Assembly: GCA_947594835.1 (NCBI GenBank)
Contig: CANQEH010000025.1
Span: 1 to 40,362, forward strand
Reading direction: 5' to 3'
Source: an uncultured Acetatifactor sp.
GTDB taxonomy: Bacteria > Bacillota > Clostridia > Lachnospirales > Lachnospiraceae
DNA: 40,362 nucleotides
The position numbers and the translations under genes were made by a program. The stretch's first letter is position 1. Each line of letters starts with the position of its first letter. The notes below the pieces were generated by a model. That model ran no database searches. It was not told where the DNA came from and saw only the letters and a program-made list of their open reading frames with translations. This document shows, piece after piece, positions 24,465 through 33,064 of this stretch.

Positions 24465-24608
24465 AAAGTTACAGCAAAGAAAGCTTGAGGCATATCGCGC
24501 AATAGCGCAAAATCAGACAACACAAATTTATGACTGCGCCAGATGAATACACGGCAGAAAAAAGCGGCAGACGGGATGGATGCCAAAAAGGAATTGGAGG
24601 GAAAGTTT

Positions 24609-25268
24609 ATGAGCAAAAGAATCATTGCGGTAAATGCAGGCCCAAGAAAGGGCTGGAATACGGATACATTGATCACGGAAGCGTCCAGGGGAGCGGCATC
24701 TGCAGGCGCAATGGTAGAAAGGTTTGACCTGTTCCGGCTGGAAAAGTACACGGGCTGTATTTCCTGCTTTGGATGTAAGAAAGAGCAGCACAAGGGCCAC
24801 TGCGTATGCCGGGATGGATTGACCCCTGTTCTGGATGCGATCCGTGAGGCAGACGGTCTTATCATCGGCTCCCCGAACTACCTCAGCGAAATGACAGCAT
24901 CCTTCCGTGCGCTGTATGAACGGCTGATTTTCCAGAATCTCACCTACAATCAGGAAAAACCCTGCTGCAACGAACGCCCGATCCCTGTGCTGTTGATCAT
25001 GACAAGCAATGCCCCGGACGGTATGTATCAGGGACTTCTTCAGAGTTATCAGCAGGCCCTGAACCGCTTTGTGGGGCCTACGGAGGTCTTTGTCAGCGGC
25101 GACACGCTTCAACTGGAGGATTACGGCAGGACAGATTGGGAATGGTCGCTGTTTGACGCACAGGCAAAGCACAAGAAGCATGAGACAGTGTTTCCCCAGG
25201 AATGTAAGAGGATATATGAGATAGGCGTATCCATGGGGAAACGGGAAGCCGCTGAAGCGGCAGGATGA
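24609..25268 (+). CDS. Flavodoxin-like NADPH-dependent FMN reductase/iron-sulfur flavoprotein
   Basis: 219-aa protein of the flavodoxin-like FMN reductase family. The N-terminal phosphate-binding loop is in IIAVNAGPRKGWNTDTLI. A cysteine cluster CISCFGCKKEQHKGHCVC (about 49-66) is typical of iron-sulfur flavoproteins and related reductases, and IIGSPNYLSEMTASFRALYE is the family's flavin-binding segment. ATG 24609 with GGAGG 8-9 bases upstream is preferred over the earlier ATG at 24543. It is one of the few plus-strand genes and has its own promoter; in the present orientation it also lies downstream of the invertible promoter. A cytoplasmic redox role; substrate unknown. Confidence 0.85.
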   Translation: MSKRIIAVNAGPRKGWNTDTLITEASRGAASAGAMVERFDLFRLEKYTGCISCFGCKKEQHKGHCVCRDGLTPVLDAIREADGLIIGSPNYLSEMTASFRALYERLIFQNLTYNQEKPCCNERPIPVLLIMTSNAPDGMYQGLLQSYQQALNRFVGPTEVFVSGDTLQLEDYGRTDWEWSLFDAQAKHKKHETVFPQECKRIYEIGVSMGKREAAEAAG

Positions 25269-25399
25269 GCGCGAAAACGCAAAAGATTACACGGAAGAAC
25301 AGTGAAACGCATGGGCAAACGGCCAAGTTGACATAAAAGAATGGGACAAATCCTTTCGGGAACACAAAACGATTGTTGCTGTTGAAGACACTGAATATG

Positions 25400-26032
25400 C
25401 TATATTTTTCTGTTGTATCCTATCATACTTACTATCATGGAAAGGATAAAGAGAATGACCACTGCAATTCCTGCAATCACAACATAAGAAAATACAGCGT
25501 TTGTCATATTGGAAAATCCAGTTCCGTCTTCAAAGTATTTTATAAAATAAAACATGGGTATCACTGCAATAAGCCCCATTGTCTGGGCAGAATGGAAGCC
25601 AAACCAATAAGTCAGAGGCAGACAGATTCCAGTCCATAATAGTGGAATCATAACGGATACAGCCGCAGAAACTCCCCAGACAACAGCATCAAAACTTTGA
25701 AAAGCAACGCTGGATAAAAGGTTCAATAAAATACTTCCCACAAGGCTGACTGCCAGTGTGCAGACAACAGAAGCATATTTTGACGTTACGACTGAAACTG
25801 CATTTATCGGCATTGCCAGCTCATATTTTTTCCAGCCTGCCTTTTCATCGCTCGAAAAACTCATCACATTTTGCATACCTACCGTCATTGCAAGCATTAC
25901 CGAGGCAAACAGCCCCGCATAAACGCCAGTATTCATCATGAGCAGTATAATTGCGCCTGCCGCTATCAGAGCCAGCTTTTTGTCAATACTCTTAAAGAAA
26001 ATAGAGATATCTTTATAAACCAGACCTTTCAT
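25400..26032 (-). CDS. ABC-2 type transporter permease
   Basis: 210-aa membrane protein with six hydrophobic segments, matching the short ABC-2 permeases of YtrA-type operons. The region SSDEKAGWKKYELAMPINA between helices 2 and 3 is characteristic of this permease family. It starts inside the end of the ATPase gene (4-base overlap, AGGAGG ribosome binding site), so the two are translationally coupled. Together they would form an exporter, often linked to cell-envelope or antibiotic stress in Firmicutes; the cargo is unknown. Confidence 0.85.
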   Translation of the reverse strand: MKGLVYKDISIFFKSIDKKLALIAAGAIILLMMNTGVYAGLFASVMLAMTVGMQNVMSFSSDEKAGWKKYELAMPINAVSVVTSKYASVVCTLAVSLVGSILLNLLSSVAFQSFDAVVWGVSAAVSVMIPLLWTGICLPLTYWFGFHSAQTMGLIAVIPMFYFIKYFEDGTGFSNMTNAVFSYVVIAGIAVVILFILSMIVSMIGYNRKI

Positions 26033-26886
26033 GCTGCACCTCCTTTAATGTAAAAAAGCATAATATCTTCAAGCGTTGCATGATCAACGACAATATTTTT
26101 GTATTTCCGCTTTACCGCTTCCTTGTCGCGGACAAGACACTCTACACTTACATTTGTAACTCTATGGATAAGATAATCATCCGGGGAAATGGAAGCAAAT
26201 TGCTCTCTCCCACATTTCACTATTCCAAAATGATAAACCAGGTCGTCTTTTTGTTCCTCGAAAATAATCTTACCCTGATGAATCAAAATGACATAGTCTG
26301 CAATTTTTTGTATATCTGACGTGATATGCGAGGAAAAGAAAATGGAACATTCCTCATCCTGTATAAATTCCAAAAATAAATCTAACATTTCATCGCGTAT
26401 CACGGGATCAAGACCCGTAGTTGCTTCATCTAATATCAAAAGCTTAGGTTTATGCGCCATGGCGCAAATAATGGATAGTTTCATCTTCATCCCCTTTGAA
26501 AAAGCGCCGATCCGCTTCCTTTCGGGAATGTTGAATTTTTTCAGGTACTGTCTGTAAAGGCTGCTGTCCCACGACTTATATATGCCGGACAATATTTTTT
26601 CAATGTCGGATGTATCAAATACGTCATGAAAATTGCATTCATCAAAGACAACTCCAATATCTTCTTTGAGCGACGTCATTGTATTTTCCTTGCCAAAAAT
26701 CTGTATCTGTCCATAATCCCTCTTTAATTCATCCAGTATCAGGTTGATGGTAGTACTCTTTCCGGCTCCGTTTTCGCCGATGAATCCGACAATTCTGCCT
26801 TTCGGAACCTGAAAGGAAACATGATCCAGCAAAAAGCCGTCAAACTGTTTGCACAAATCCCGCACTAAAATGTTGTTTGTTTCCAT
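26029..26886 (-). CDS. ABC transporter ATP-binding protein
   Basis: 285-aa cytoplasmic ATPase. Walker A GENGAGKST (about 38-46), signature-like segment GAFSKGMKMKLSI and Walker B KLLILDEATTGLDP are present, with the switch histidine in FFSSHI. The C-terminal 70 residues are a variable tail typical of YtrB/BcrA-like subunits. It follows the GntR regulator by 15 bases and overlaps the permease, forming a three-gene operon. Start supported by GGGGG. Confidence 0.92.
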   Translation of the reverse strand: METNNILVRDLCKQFDGFLLDHVSFQVPKGRIVGFIGENGAGKSTTINLILDELKRDYGQIQIFGKENTMTSLKEDIGVVFDECNFHDVFDTSDIEKILSGIYKSWDSSLYRQYLKKFNIPERKRIGAFSKGMKMKLSIICAMAHKPKLLILDEATTGLDPVIRDEMLDLFLEFIQDEECSIFFSSHITSDIQKIADYVILIHQGKIIFEEQKDDLVYHFGIVKCGREQFASISPDDYLIHRVTNVSVECLVRDKEAVKRKYKNIVVDHATLEDIMLFYIKGGAA

Positions 26887-26901
26887 GTTTATACCCCCTG
26901 A

Positions 26902-27273
26902 TTATTCTTCATAAAACAATTTCAAAATATTTGTCATTTGTTCATAACTGATTCCATGTGCCCTGCCGATTTCCGCAGCCTTTTGCAGTAGTTCTTCTGC
27001 CACGCGCAGCTGTTCTTCCTGAATAAACTCCTTATTTTGGGCTGCAACAAAGCTTCCCTTTCCCGATACGGTTTCTATGAATCCGTCGCGGGTCAGATCT
27101 TCATAAGCTCTTTGGACAGTAATAACGCTGATGTGCAAGTCTTTGGCAAGTGCCCTCATAGACGGCAATGCTTCACCGGCAGATAAAGCTCCGTTCATAA
27201 TCAGATTTTTGACCTGCATACATATTTGTTCATAAATCGGCTTATCACTGCTATTGCTTATGATGATTTCCAT
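26902..27273 (-). CDS. GntR family (YtrA subfamily) repressor
   Basis: 123-aa regulator with an N-terminal winged helix (about 10-78): PIYEQICMQVKNLIMNGALS, LPSMRALAKDLHISVITVQRAYEDL and GFIETVSGKGSFV. A short two-helix dimerisation tail replaces a ligand domain, as in YtrA. It is first in the ABC operon and probably represses it through the perfect palindrome at 27305-27323, which covers the predicted start of transcription. Start supported by GGGGGA. Confidence 0.92.
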   Translation of the reverse strand: MEIIISNSSDKPIYEQICMQVKNLIMNGALSAGEALPSMRALAKDLHISVITVQRAYEDLTRDGFIETVSGKGSFVAAQNKEFIQEEQLRVAEELLQKAAEIGRAHGISYEQMTNILKLFYEE

Positions 27274-27304
27274 TGATCCCCCATGTGTACCGTCTGTAAT
27301 ATGT

Positions 27305-27323
27305 GTACTTATTCGATAAGTAC
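27305..27323. promoter_or_regulatory. GntR/YtrA-type operator palindrome
   Basis: Perfect inverted repeat GTACTTAT-TCG-ATAAGTAC directly downstream of the -10 box, about 30 bases before the GntR start codon. Position and symmetry fit autorepression by the encoded regulator. Confidence 0.75.
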
Positions 27324-27352
27324 AATATAGACGTTTTTGGAGCGGTTGTCAA
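27324..27352 (-). promoter_or_regulatory. Promoter of the GntR-ABC operon
   Basis: On the minus strand, perfect TTGACA (27352-27347), 17-base spacer and TATATT (27329-27324). The transcription start would fall inside the adjacent palindrome, so repressor binding would block it. Confidence 0.8.
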
Positions 27353-27394
27353 TCTATTTTTGAATATTTTATAAAATACCGTCTGGCCCTCAGG

Positions 27395-27432
27395 AAAAAA
27401 GCGGCCAGCCTGCTTTTCAACAGGCCGGCCGC
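27395..27432 (-). terminator. Terminator of the rhamnose operon
   Basis: A GC-rich 12-bp stem with one mismatch (27401-27412 with 27421-27432) and an 8-base loop, followed on the minus strand by T6 (27400-27395). It lies about 40 bases after the rhaD stop codon and separates the operon from the GntR promoter. Confidence 0.85.
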
Positions 27433-27470
27433 TCCCTTTCCCGGCGGGCGTCCGCCGCGGGATGCGCCCA

Positions 27471-28331
27471 TTAACAGTATGGCGTACCCGCTTCGCGGTA
27501 GTTTAAGATTTCTTCATTCAGCGCGACGCCAAATTCCCTGCCGATGTCCCGCAGGTTCTCGTCTGTGATCAGCTGCTTTGGAGTGTTCCCGCCGCCTGCT
27601 GCCAGGGCGATAGACGCGATCTGCGACGCCTTCTCGATGGTGTGCATCAGGCCGAAAGCGGTGTCGAAATCCGGCCCGGAGACAAACAGGCCATGGAAGG
27701 CCCAGACTGCCGCGTCATAGGTCTCCATCAGCGCACAGGTTGCCCTGGCAATGTCAGAGCCGCCGGGCACCATCCAGGGCACCACGCCAACGCCCCCCGG
27801 AAACACCACGCAGCACTCCGTCTCGCTCTTCCAGAGCATCCGGGTAAAGACTTCCGCCTTCAGGGGAAGCACATAGGTAAGCGCCACCACATAGGGGGGA
27901 TGGGCGTGATAGATCACCCGGTTCTCGCCGTCTGTCACGCGCTTGCGCACGGAGTGGTTCATCACATGGGTGGGCAGCTCGCTGGTAGGCCGTCCCCCGT
28001 TTTCCAGTCCCCATACGATGCGGTATGCGCTCCCTGCAGCGTTTAATTCCACGATGCAGAGATTGTCCTGGGGCGCCAGTTCCACATTCCGCAAAAACTT
28101 CCCGCTGCCGGTGGCAATCAGGTATTCCCCTTTCAAATTTTCCGCCTGCACGCCAAGCTCCACCCAGGGGCCCGGCTCCGATTTGAAATAAGGCCGGCAC
28201 TGGTCTGCTTCTTCCTCCCGCATACGGTAGGTCAGGTTGCCGCCGTTTCTCTCATGCCATCCCAATCCCACGCCGTCGTGACACATCCGGATATAGTCCT
28301 GCATCACCTTCACATCCAATATACTGCTCAT
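27471..28331 (-). CDS. rhaD: Rhamnulose-1-phosphate aldolase
   Basis: 286-aa zinc-dependent class II aldolase that splits L-rhamnulose 1-phosphate into dihydroxyacetone phosphate and L-lactaldehyde. N-terminal WHERNGGNLTYR, catalytic-site segment SELPTHVMNHSVR, zinc-binding histidines in YHAHPPYV and AFHGLFVSG fit RhaD. Length is close to the E. coli enzyme. Last gene of rhaB-rhaA-rhaD, 48 bases after rhaA, with GGAGG upstream and a terminator just downstream. Confidence 0.95.
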   Translation of the reverse strand: MSSILDVKVMQDYIRMCHDGVGLGWHERNGGNLTYRMREEEADQCRPYFKSEPGPWVELGVQAENLKGEYLIATGSGKFLRNVELAPQDNLCIVELNAAGSAYRIVWGLENGGRPTSELPTHVMNHSVRKRVTDGENRVIYHAHPPYVVALTYVLPLKAEVFTRMLWKSETECCVVFPGGVGVVPWMVPGGSDIARATCALMETYDAAVWAFHGLFVSGPDFDTAFGLMHTIEKASQIASIALAAGGGNTPKQLITDENLRDIGREFGVALNEEILNYREAGTPYC

Positions 28332-28379
28332 GATTCCTCCGTTCCGCCGCCTGCAGGGCGGCCAGTTTTCCTGTCTGGA

Positions 28380-29636
28380 TCAGCGCCTGGAGAGCACTTC
28401 CTCCTCATATTTTTTCACCTGTGCAAAAAAGTCAGCATCCTGCACAACGCTGCAGCGGTCACAGTATTCTTCCCAGATATCGCCAAAGGGCAGCACCTTC
28501 ACCGCCTCCTGCTGTACCATCAGCTCCGTCATCCGGTTTTCATCCTGCAGCCTCTTTAACTGCTCATGGGGTGTGCAGAGAGCCGAAAGCAGCGCCTTCT
28601 GCCAACTGCGGAAGCCCATTGCCCAGGCGGAGACGCGGTTGATGCTGGCGTCAAAGTAATCAAGGGCCATATACACCCGCTTCAGGGCGTCGCACCTGAC
28701 GATCTCCTTTGCCATCTCCTTCGTCTCGTCGTCAAACAGCACCACATGGTCGCTGTCCCAGCGGATCGGCCTGGTGATATGCAGGGCGATCTCCGGGTAG
28801 AAGCACAAGAGCGCCGGAATCTTGTCTGAAACCACCTCCGTGGGGTGATAATGGCCGTTGTCCATCAGGGGCAGACATCCCTCATGGGTGGCCGCAAAGC
28901 TCAGGGTAAACTCTGCGCTGCCCGCGGTGTACGCCTCCACGCCGATGCCAAACACCTTGGACTCCACGCAGGGCTTTACCTTCGCCCTGTCAAAGGGCTC
29001 CGAAAGGATTTCCTCCAGGGACTCCTTGTAGCGCATCCTGGGCCCCATGCGGTCTGCGGGGATGTCCTTAAAGCCGTCCCCCGTCCAGATGTTCATCACG
29101 CAGGGTACACCGGTCTCCTCCGCAAAATACTGGGAGATGCGGATGCAGGCCTTGCCGTGGTCGATCCAGAACCTTCTGGTGGCCTCGTCGGGGCTGCTCA
29201 GGGTCAGGCCGTCCTTGACCTTATCGTGGGAGAAAAAGGTGGGGTTAAAATCAATGCCCATGTTGCGCTCTTTGGCAAACTCCACCCACTTCTTAAAGTG
29301 CTTCGGCTCAATCTTGTCCCGGTCCACAAACTCGCCGGACTCAAAGATGGCGTAGCTTGCGTGAAGGTTTAACTTCTTTTTGCCGGGCATCAGGCGCAGC
29401 GCTTCGTCCATATCCGCCATGAGCTGCTGCGGCGTCTTCGCCTTTCCGGGGTAATTGCCGGTGGTCTGGATGCCGCCGGTCAGAGGGCCGTCGTGGTCAA
29501 AGCCCGTCACATCATCCCCCTGCCAGCAGTGCAGGGACACAGGCGCATCCATACAGGTCTGGATGGCTTTTTCCACATCCACTCCAAAGGCGGCGTAAAT
29601 CTCTTTTGCAGATTCAAATCTCTCTTTCTTCGTCAT
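28380..29636 (-). CDS. rhaA: L-rhamnose isomerase
   Basis: 418-aa TIM-barrel metalloenzyme converting L-rhamnose to L-rhamnulose. Recognisable segments are VSLHCWQGDDVTGFD near the N-terminus, KLNLHASYAI, GIDFNPTFFSHDK, NIWTGDGFKD and LMDNGHYHPTE, containing the metal ligands. Full length for the family. It lies between rhaB and rhaD with short gaps, start supported by AAGGA. Confidence 0.96.
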   Translation of the reverse strand: MTKKERFESAKEIYAAFGVDVEKAIQTCMDAPVSLHCWQGDDVTGFDHDGPLTGGIQTTGNYPGKAKTPQQLMADMDEALRLMPGKKKLNLHASYAIFESGEFVDRDKIEPKHFKKWVEFAKERNMGIDFNPTFFSHDKVKDGLTLSSPDEATRRFWIDHGKACIRISQYFAEETGVPCVMNIWTGDGFKDIPADRMGPRMRYKESLEEILSEPFDRAKVKPCVESKVFGIGVEAYTAGSAEFTLSFAATHEGCLPLMDNGHYHPTEVVSDKIPALLCFYPEIALHITRPIRWDSDHVVLFDDETKEMAKEIVRCDALKRVYMALDYFDASINRVSAWAMGFRSWQKALLSALCTPHEQLKRLQDENRMTELMVQQEAVKVLPFGDIWEEYCDRCSVVQDADFFAQVKKYEEEVLSRR

Positions 29637-29673
29637 TCCTTTTCTTCCTTTCTGCTCTTTCTGCTTTTTCCTG

Positions 29674-31077
29674 TCAGAGGGGCCGGTATTCTACAATCGG
29701 GAAGGAGCGGCGCACACAGGCCCTGGCCTCCTGTAAGCTTTCCAGTTCCCCCGCCGAGAGCATCTGGGCCGCCAGGTTCCCCACCGCCGTGGCCTCCGTG
29801 GGGCCAGCGTACACAGGGATGCCGGTGGCGTTGGCCGTGAGCTGGTTTAAGTAATCGGCATTGGCGCCGCCTCCCACGATGTGGATGCAGCCGTAAGTCT
29901 GCCCGGTGATCCCCTGCAGCTCCCGGACGGTCTGCGCATAGCACTTTGCCAGGCTGTTATAGATCACGCAGGCCACCTCTGCAATGCCCTGGGGCACCTG
30001 CTGCCCGGACTCCCTGCACGCCTCCTGCACCTCCCGGGTCATATTTTCCGGCGCCAGGAAACGGTCGTGGTTACAGTCCACAACGGACGGAATGCTGCAC
30101 CGGGACGCCTGGTCGCAGATCTCCCCGTAGCTTAACCCCCCGCCGATCTCTTTTTTCACGGACTGGATCATCCAAAGCCCCATGATGTTCTTCAGATAGC
30201 GGAACTGGTATCCGTACCCGCCCTCGTTGGTCAGATTGCTGCGCCTGCTCTCCTGGGAACAGTTTGCTTCGCCCAGCTGCGTCCCCATCAAAGACCAGGT
30301 GCCGGAACTGATGTAGAGCGGATGGTCGCTGTCCGCGGGCACAGCCAGCACGGCAGATCCGGTGTCGTGGGTTGCCGGGGCGACGACCTTGCAGCAAAAG
30401 CCCACCTCCGCGCTGATCTTTGGCGTCAGCTCCCCAAGCACTGTGCCGGGGGGCACGATCTTTTGAAAGATCGCTTCCGGGTAGCCAAGCCTGCGGATGA
30501 GCTCATAGTCCCAGTCCTTCGTCTCAGGGCTGACCAGCTGGGTGGTGGTGGCGTTTGTGTACTCCGTCGCCGCCCTGCCGCAGAGCAGGTAGTGAAAGTA
30601 ATCCGGCATCAGCAAAAGTGTCCTGGCCTGCCGAAGCTGCCCCGGCCTTTTTTCCTTCAGGGCCATCAGCTGGTAAATGGTGTTGAAGATGGCTTTCTGG
30701 ATGCCGGTGCGGGCATAGAGTTCCTCCTCGGAAATGATCTTGTACACCTGTTCGTCCATCCCCTTCGTGCGCTGATCCCGGTAGGCCGCCGCATTGCCGA
30801 TCCGCTCCCCGTTTTCGTCCAGCAGCACAAAGTCCACCCCCCAGGTGTCCACGCCTACGCTCACCGGGATTTTCCCCATCTGGGCGCACTTTTTCATGCC
30901 TGCCTTGATCTGGGAAAACAATTCCTCCACATCCCAGACGTTCTCGCCGTCCTGTTCCACCATCCCGTTTGGAAAGCGGTGGATCTCCTCTAACACCATC
31001 TTCCCCTCCTCCAGATGGGCCAGGATGTGCCGCCCGCTGGATGCGCCGATATCAATCGCCAGATAATAAGGGTTCAT
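29674..31077 (-). CDS. rhaB: Rhamnulokinase
   Basis: 467-aa FGGY-family sugar kinase phosphorylating L-rhamnulose at O-1. The N-terminal ATPase motif is YYLAIDIGASSGRHIL, with VDTWGVDFVLLD, YISSGTWSLMG and the second phosphate-binding segment IHIVGGGANADYLNQL. ATG 31077 is preferred over upstream in-frame codons because GGGAGG lies 7-8 bases before it and it gives the standard family start. First gene of the rha operon. Its promoter seems weak in the -35 region and probably needs activation by the nearby AraC protein. Confidence 0.95.
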   Translation of the reverse strand: MNPYYLAIDIGASSGRHILAHLEEGKMVLEEIHRFPNGMVEQDGENVWDVEELFSQIKAGMKKCAQMGKIPVSVGVDTWGVDFVLLDENGERIGNAAAYRDQRTKGMDEQVYKIISEEELYARTGIQKAIFNTIYQLMALKEKRPGQLRQARTLLLMPDYFHYLLCGRAATEYTNATTTQLVSPETKDWDYELIRRLGYPEAIFQKIVPPGTVLGELTPKISAEVGFCCKVVAPATHDTGSAVLAVPADSDHPLYISSGTWSLMGTQLGEANCSQESRRSNLTNEGGYGYQFRYLKNIMGLWMIQSVKKEIGGGLSYGEICDQASRCSIPSVVDCNHDRFLAPENMTREVQEACRESGQQVPQGIAEVACVIYNSLAKCYAQTVRELQGITGQTYGCIHIVGGGANADYLNQLTANATGIPVYAGPTEATAVGNLAAQMLSAGELESLQEARACVRRSFPIVEYRPL

Positions 31078-31121
31078 ACCAATACCTCCCATTGAGAAAA
31101 TCATACCATATTTTTCCGCAC

Positions 31122-31155
31122 AAAAAAAGGACACCTTTTGATGAAAAAGTGTCCT
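31122..31155 (-). terminator. Terminator between the PocR-MCP gene and rhaB
   Basis: Stem AGGACAC-TTTT region (31128-31139 with 31144-31155, one mismatch), 4-base loop, followed on the minus strand by T7 (31128-31122). It ends the sensor gene transcript and leaves only about 45 bases for the rhaB promoter, where TATGAT is a possible -10 without a good -35. Confidence 0.8.
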
Positions 31156-31181
31156 CTCTTGCAGCGGCTCTGCGGCGGAAC

Positions 31182-31952
31182 TCAGTGCTCCATCTCCTCC
31201 ACCGCCGCGCTGATCTGCTCCACGATCTCCTCGATCTCCCGGTTCACCACGGTGCTCTGCTCGGAGAGCTTGCCCACCTCTTTTGCCACCACGGCAAACC
31301 CGGCGCCCTTCTCTCCCGCCCTGGCCGCCTCAATGCTGGCGTTTAAGGCCAGAATCTTCTGTTTGTTCTGCAGGGCCTTTAACTCGGAGGTTTTCTCTGC
31401 AATCCCTTCCACCAGGCCCTTGGTGGCCTCCGCTCCCTTTTTCAGCTTGCTTATGATCACGCCGTTCTTTTTCCCGGCATACTCGGCCCTGATAAAATGG
31501 TTCAGCACCTGTCCCAAGAGCTCTGCGGACGCCTGGATGGCCTCCTCCGGGCGCACGTTTACCTTTTCAAGGGCCCTGATGTACTGGTCTTCGCTTACGC
31601 CGATCTCCCTGGCCGCCTTGCGGAAGGCTTCCTCGTCTGGCTTCTGGGAGAGTACCTGGCCGCCGATGACGGTGCCTGCCCTGACGCCCTCCACCTCCAG
31701 CGGGATCGAAAATTCCATCAGTCCGGCGTGGCAGCGGTACACTCCATTGCCTTCCCTGCCGCACTTGTCACAGCGGGCGCGGCCCTCTGTGGTTCCCCGG
31801 GTGAGCTTGCTGCAAAAATCCGTAAAGTTGTAGCAGTCGGACAGATACTTCCCGTCCGCTCCCACCGCTGCCGCGGCAAGGCCCGTGGCCGCAGCCCAGT
31901 TTGCGATGATTTTTTCAAATTTCTGCATATTGGTAAACTCTCTGATGTCCAT
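31182..31952 (-). CDS. Soluble PocR-domain sensor with short MCP signalling domain
   Basis: 256-aa protein without membrane segments. Residues about 8-160 are a PocR-type ligand-binding domain with its conserved cysteines ([25 protein letters not shown]). Residues about 175-256 are the tip of a chemoreceptor signalling hairpin ([20 protein letters not shown], then [14 protein letters not shown]). The hairpin is much shorter than in full chemoreceptors. PocR domains bind small organic ligands in relatives that regulate propanediol and similar pathways. Being next to rhaBAD, whose lactaldehyde product can be reduced to 1,2-propanediol, it may sense a related metabolite (inferred). Start supported by GGGAGG; own promoter and terminator. 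Confidence 0.85.
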   Translation of the reverse strand: MDIREFTNMQKFEKIIANWAAATGLAAAAVGADGKYLSDCYNFTDFCSKLTRGTTEGRARCDKCGREGNGVYRCHAGLMEFSIPLEVEGVRAGTVIGGQVLSQKPDEEAFRKAAREIGVSEDQYIRALEKVNVRPEEAIQASAELLGQVLNHFIRAEYAGKKNGVIISKLKKGAEATKGLVEGIAEKTSELKALQNKQKILALNASIEAARAGEKGAGFAVVAKEVGKLSEQSTVVNREIEEIVEQISAAVEEMEH

Positions 31953-32022
31953 ATTGCGCCTCCCAACTTTTTATTGATGTACCGCCATCCGGCCGCTTTC
32001 TGCCCCGAATCAGAATACATTC

Positions 32023-32028
32023 ATTGTA
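32023..32028 (-). promoter_or_regulatory. Possible extended -10 for the PocR-MCP gene
   Basis: TACAAT preceded by TGG on the minus strand, about 70 bases before the sensor start codon. No good -35 box is visible, so recognition would depend on the extended -10 or an activator. Confidence 0.35.
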
Positions 32029-32071
32029 CCATAAATTGCCTCAAATTAACACCCTGAAATACGAATTGACG

Positions 32072-33055
32072 CTAAATTTGTGGGGAGGGCTGAAGCGGCT
32101 TTTCCCCCTGTCTGTATCTTCTCGGCGTGACGCCGTACTTTTTCTGGAATGCCCGATGGAAATAGCTGACATTTTCGTAGCCCACCGCCTGGGAAATCCC
32201 CGCCACCGTCATCCCCGTGGTGGACAAAAGGAAAGCCGCCTGCCCCAGACGCCTGGCCTGCACCAGTTCCGTGTAGGTCTTGCCCGTTCTCTGCCTGATC
32301 TCCCGGGAGAGCCAGGCCGCGTCATAGTGCAGCTGGTCTGCCAGCTGGGCCAGCCCCCCGTCCCGGTAATTGTTTTCAATATAGCTGAGCACTGCGATCA
32401 TCAGCTTCTGCGGCCCGTCGTTTTCCTCCGTCTGCAGCTTGTCCGTGTAGTTCATCAGCTGCAGGAACAAAAGGCCCATGGTGGCCTGGTTGATGCGCCG
32501 CCTGTTGGGATACCTGTTCTTTATGGTCCAGATGAGGTTTTCCACCAGGTTCTGGACGGGCAGCACGTCCGCCACCTGGAAGTGCAGATACCCCGACGCC
32601 TGGTTTTCCCCCCGCAGGCAGTCGATGAGAAAGCTGCGCAGAGGGTTTTCTTCCGGCTCCATCATGCTGAGGCCGTACTGAAAAAATTCAGGCAGCACAA
32701 TAAAATTGACCGCAATGTCCTCCTCGCCCGCCGGGTAAATCTCCTGAACGGCGCTCTGGCTCAAAAATAAAAGCTCCCCCTGCCGCAGCACCACATCCTC
32801 CCCGTTGATGACGTGGTGCGTGCTCCCGCAGCACATATAGATCACCTCAATGTAGTTGTGGGTGTGTCTGGGAAAATGCACGAACCGGGTGTGGGGCCGC
32901 ACCTGTATCATCTTGCCGGACTCCAAAAGCTTCTGGGCATCCACCACGTCCGTCTCCGCCGCCATATACAGCGCTTTCTCAATGCCCCGCCCCGAAAGGA
33001 TCCGCTCCTCCTCCGGCGTGATCTTTTTTAACTCCCGCAGCAGTTCCTCCGTCAT
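32072..33055 (-). CDS. AraC family transcriptional regulator, probable rhamnose activator
   Basis: 327-aa regulator with an N-terminal cupin-like sensing domain (HFPRHTHNYIEVIYM, GELLFLS) and two C-terminal helix-turn-helix motifs (about 235-320; LAQLADQLHYDAAWLSREIR, then VAGISQAVGYENVSYFHRAF and QKKYGVTPRRYR). This is the RhaS/RhaR-like architecture. It is encoded 9 bases after the GH27 gene (AGGAGG present) and upstream of the rha genes, so rhamnose-dependent activation of rhaB is the simplest reading; regulation of the GH27 operon itself is also possible. Confidence 0.88.
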   Translation of the reverse strand: MTEELLRELKKITPEEERILSGRGIEKALYMAAETDVVDAQKLLESGKMIQVRPHTRFVHFPRHTHNYIEVIYMCCGSTHHVINGEDVVLRQGELLFLSQSAVQEIYPAGEEDIAVNFIVLPEFFQYGLSMMEPEENPLRSFLIDCLRGENQASGYLHFQVADVLPVQNLVENLIWTIKNRYPNRRRINQATMGLLFLQLMNYTDKLQTEENDGPQKLMIAVLSYIENNYRDGGLAQLADQLHYDAAWLSREIRQRTGKTYTELVQARRLGQAAFLLSTTGMTVAGISQAVGYENVSYFHRAFQKKYGVTPRRYRQGEKPLQPSPQI

Positions 33056-33064
33056 GGGCGCCTC

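Larger units (their letters stand above)
23936..24608. other. Control region between recombinase and reductase genes
   Basis: Gene-free 670 bases. From left to right: the recombinase ribosome binding site; two copies of GACCACAAATC (23965-23987); a plus-strand promoter (24098-24126); the right inverted recombination site (24166-24194); an extra half-site-like TTTTTCGCAGA (24210-24220); and a second plus-strand promoter (24436-24464) for the reductase. The minus-strand frame covering much of it lacks family features and is not a gene. Confidence 0.75.

Noticed and set aside
24002..24865. 287-codon minus-strand open frame over the control region and reductase gene
   Set aside because: It overlaps the well-supported flavoprotein gene, runs through the recombination site and promoter, and has no family features or ribosome binding site.
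32024..32770. 248-codon plus-strand frame opposite the AraC gene
   Set aside because: GC-rich antisense shadow; the AraC protein on the other strand has full domain support.
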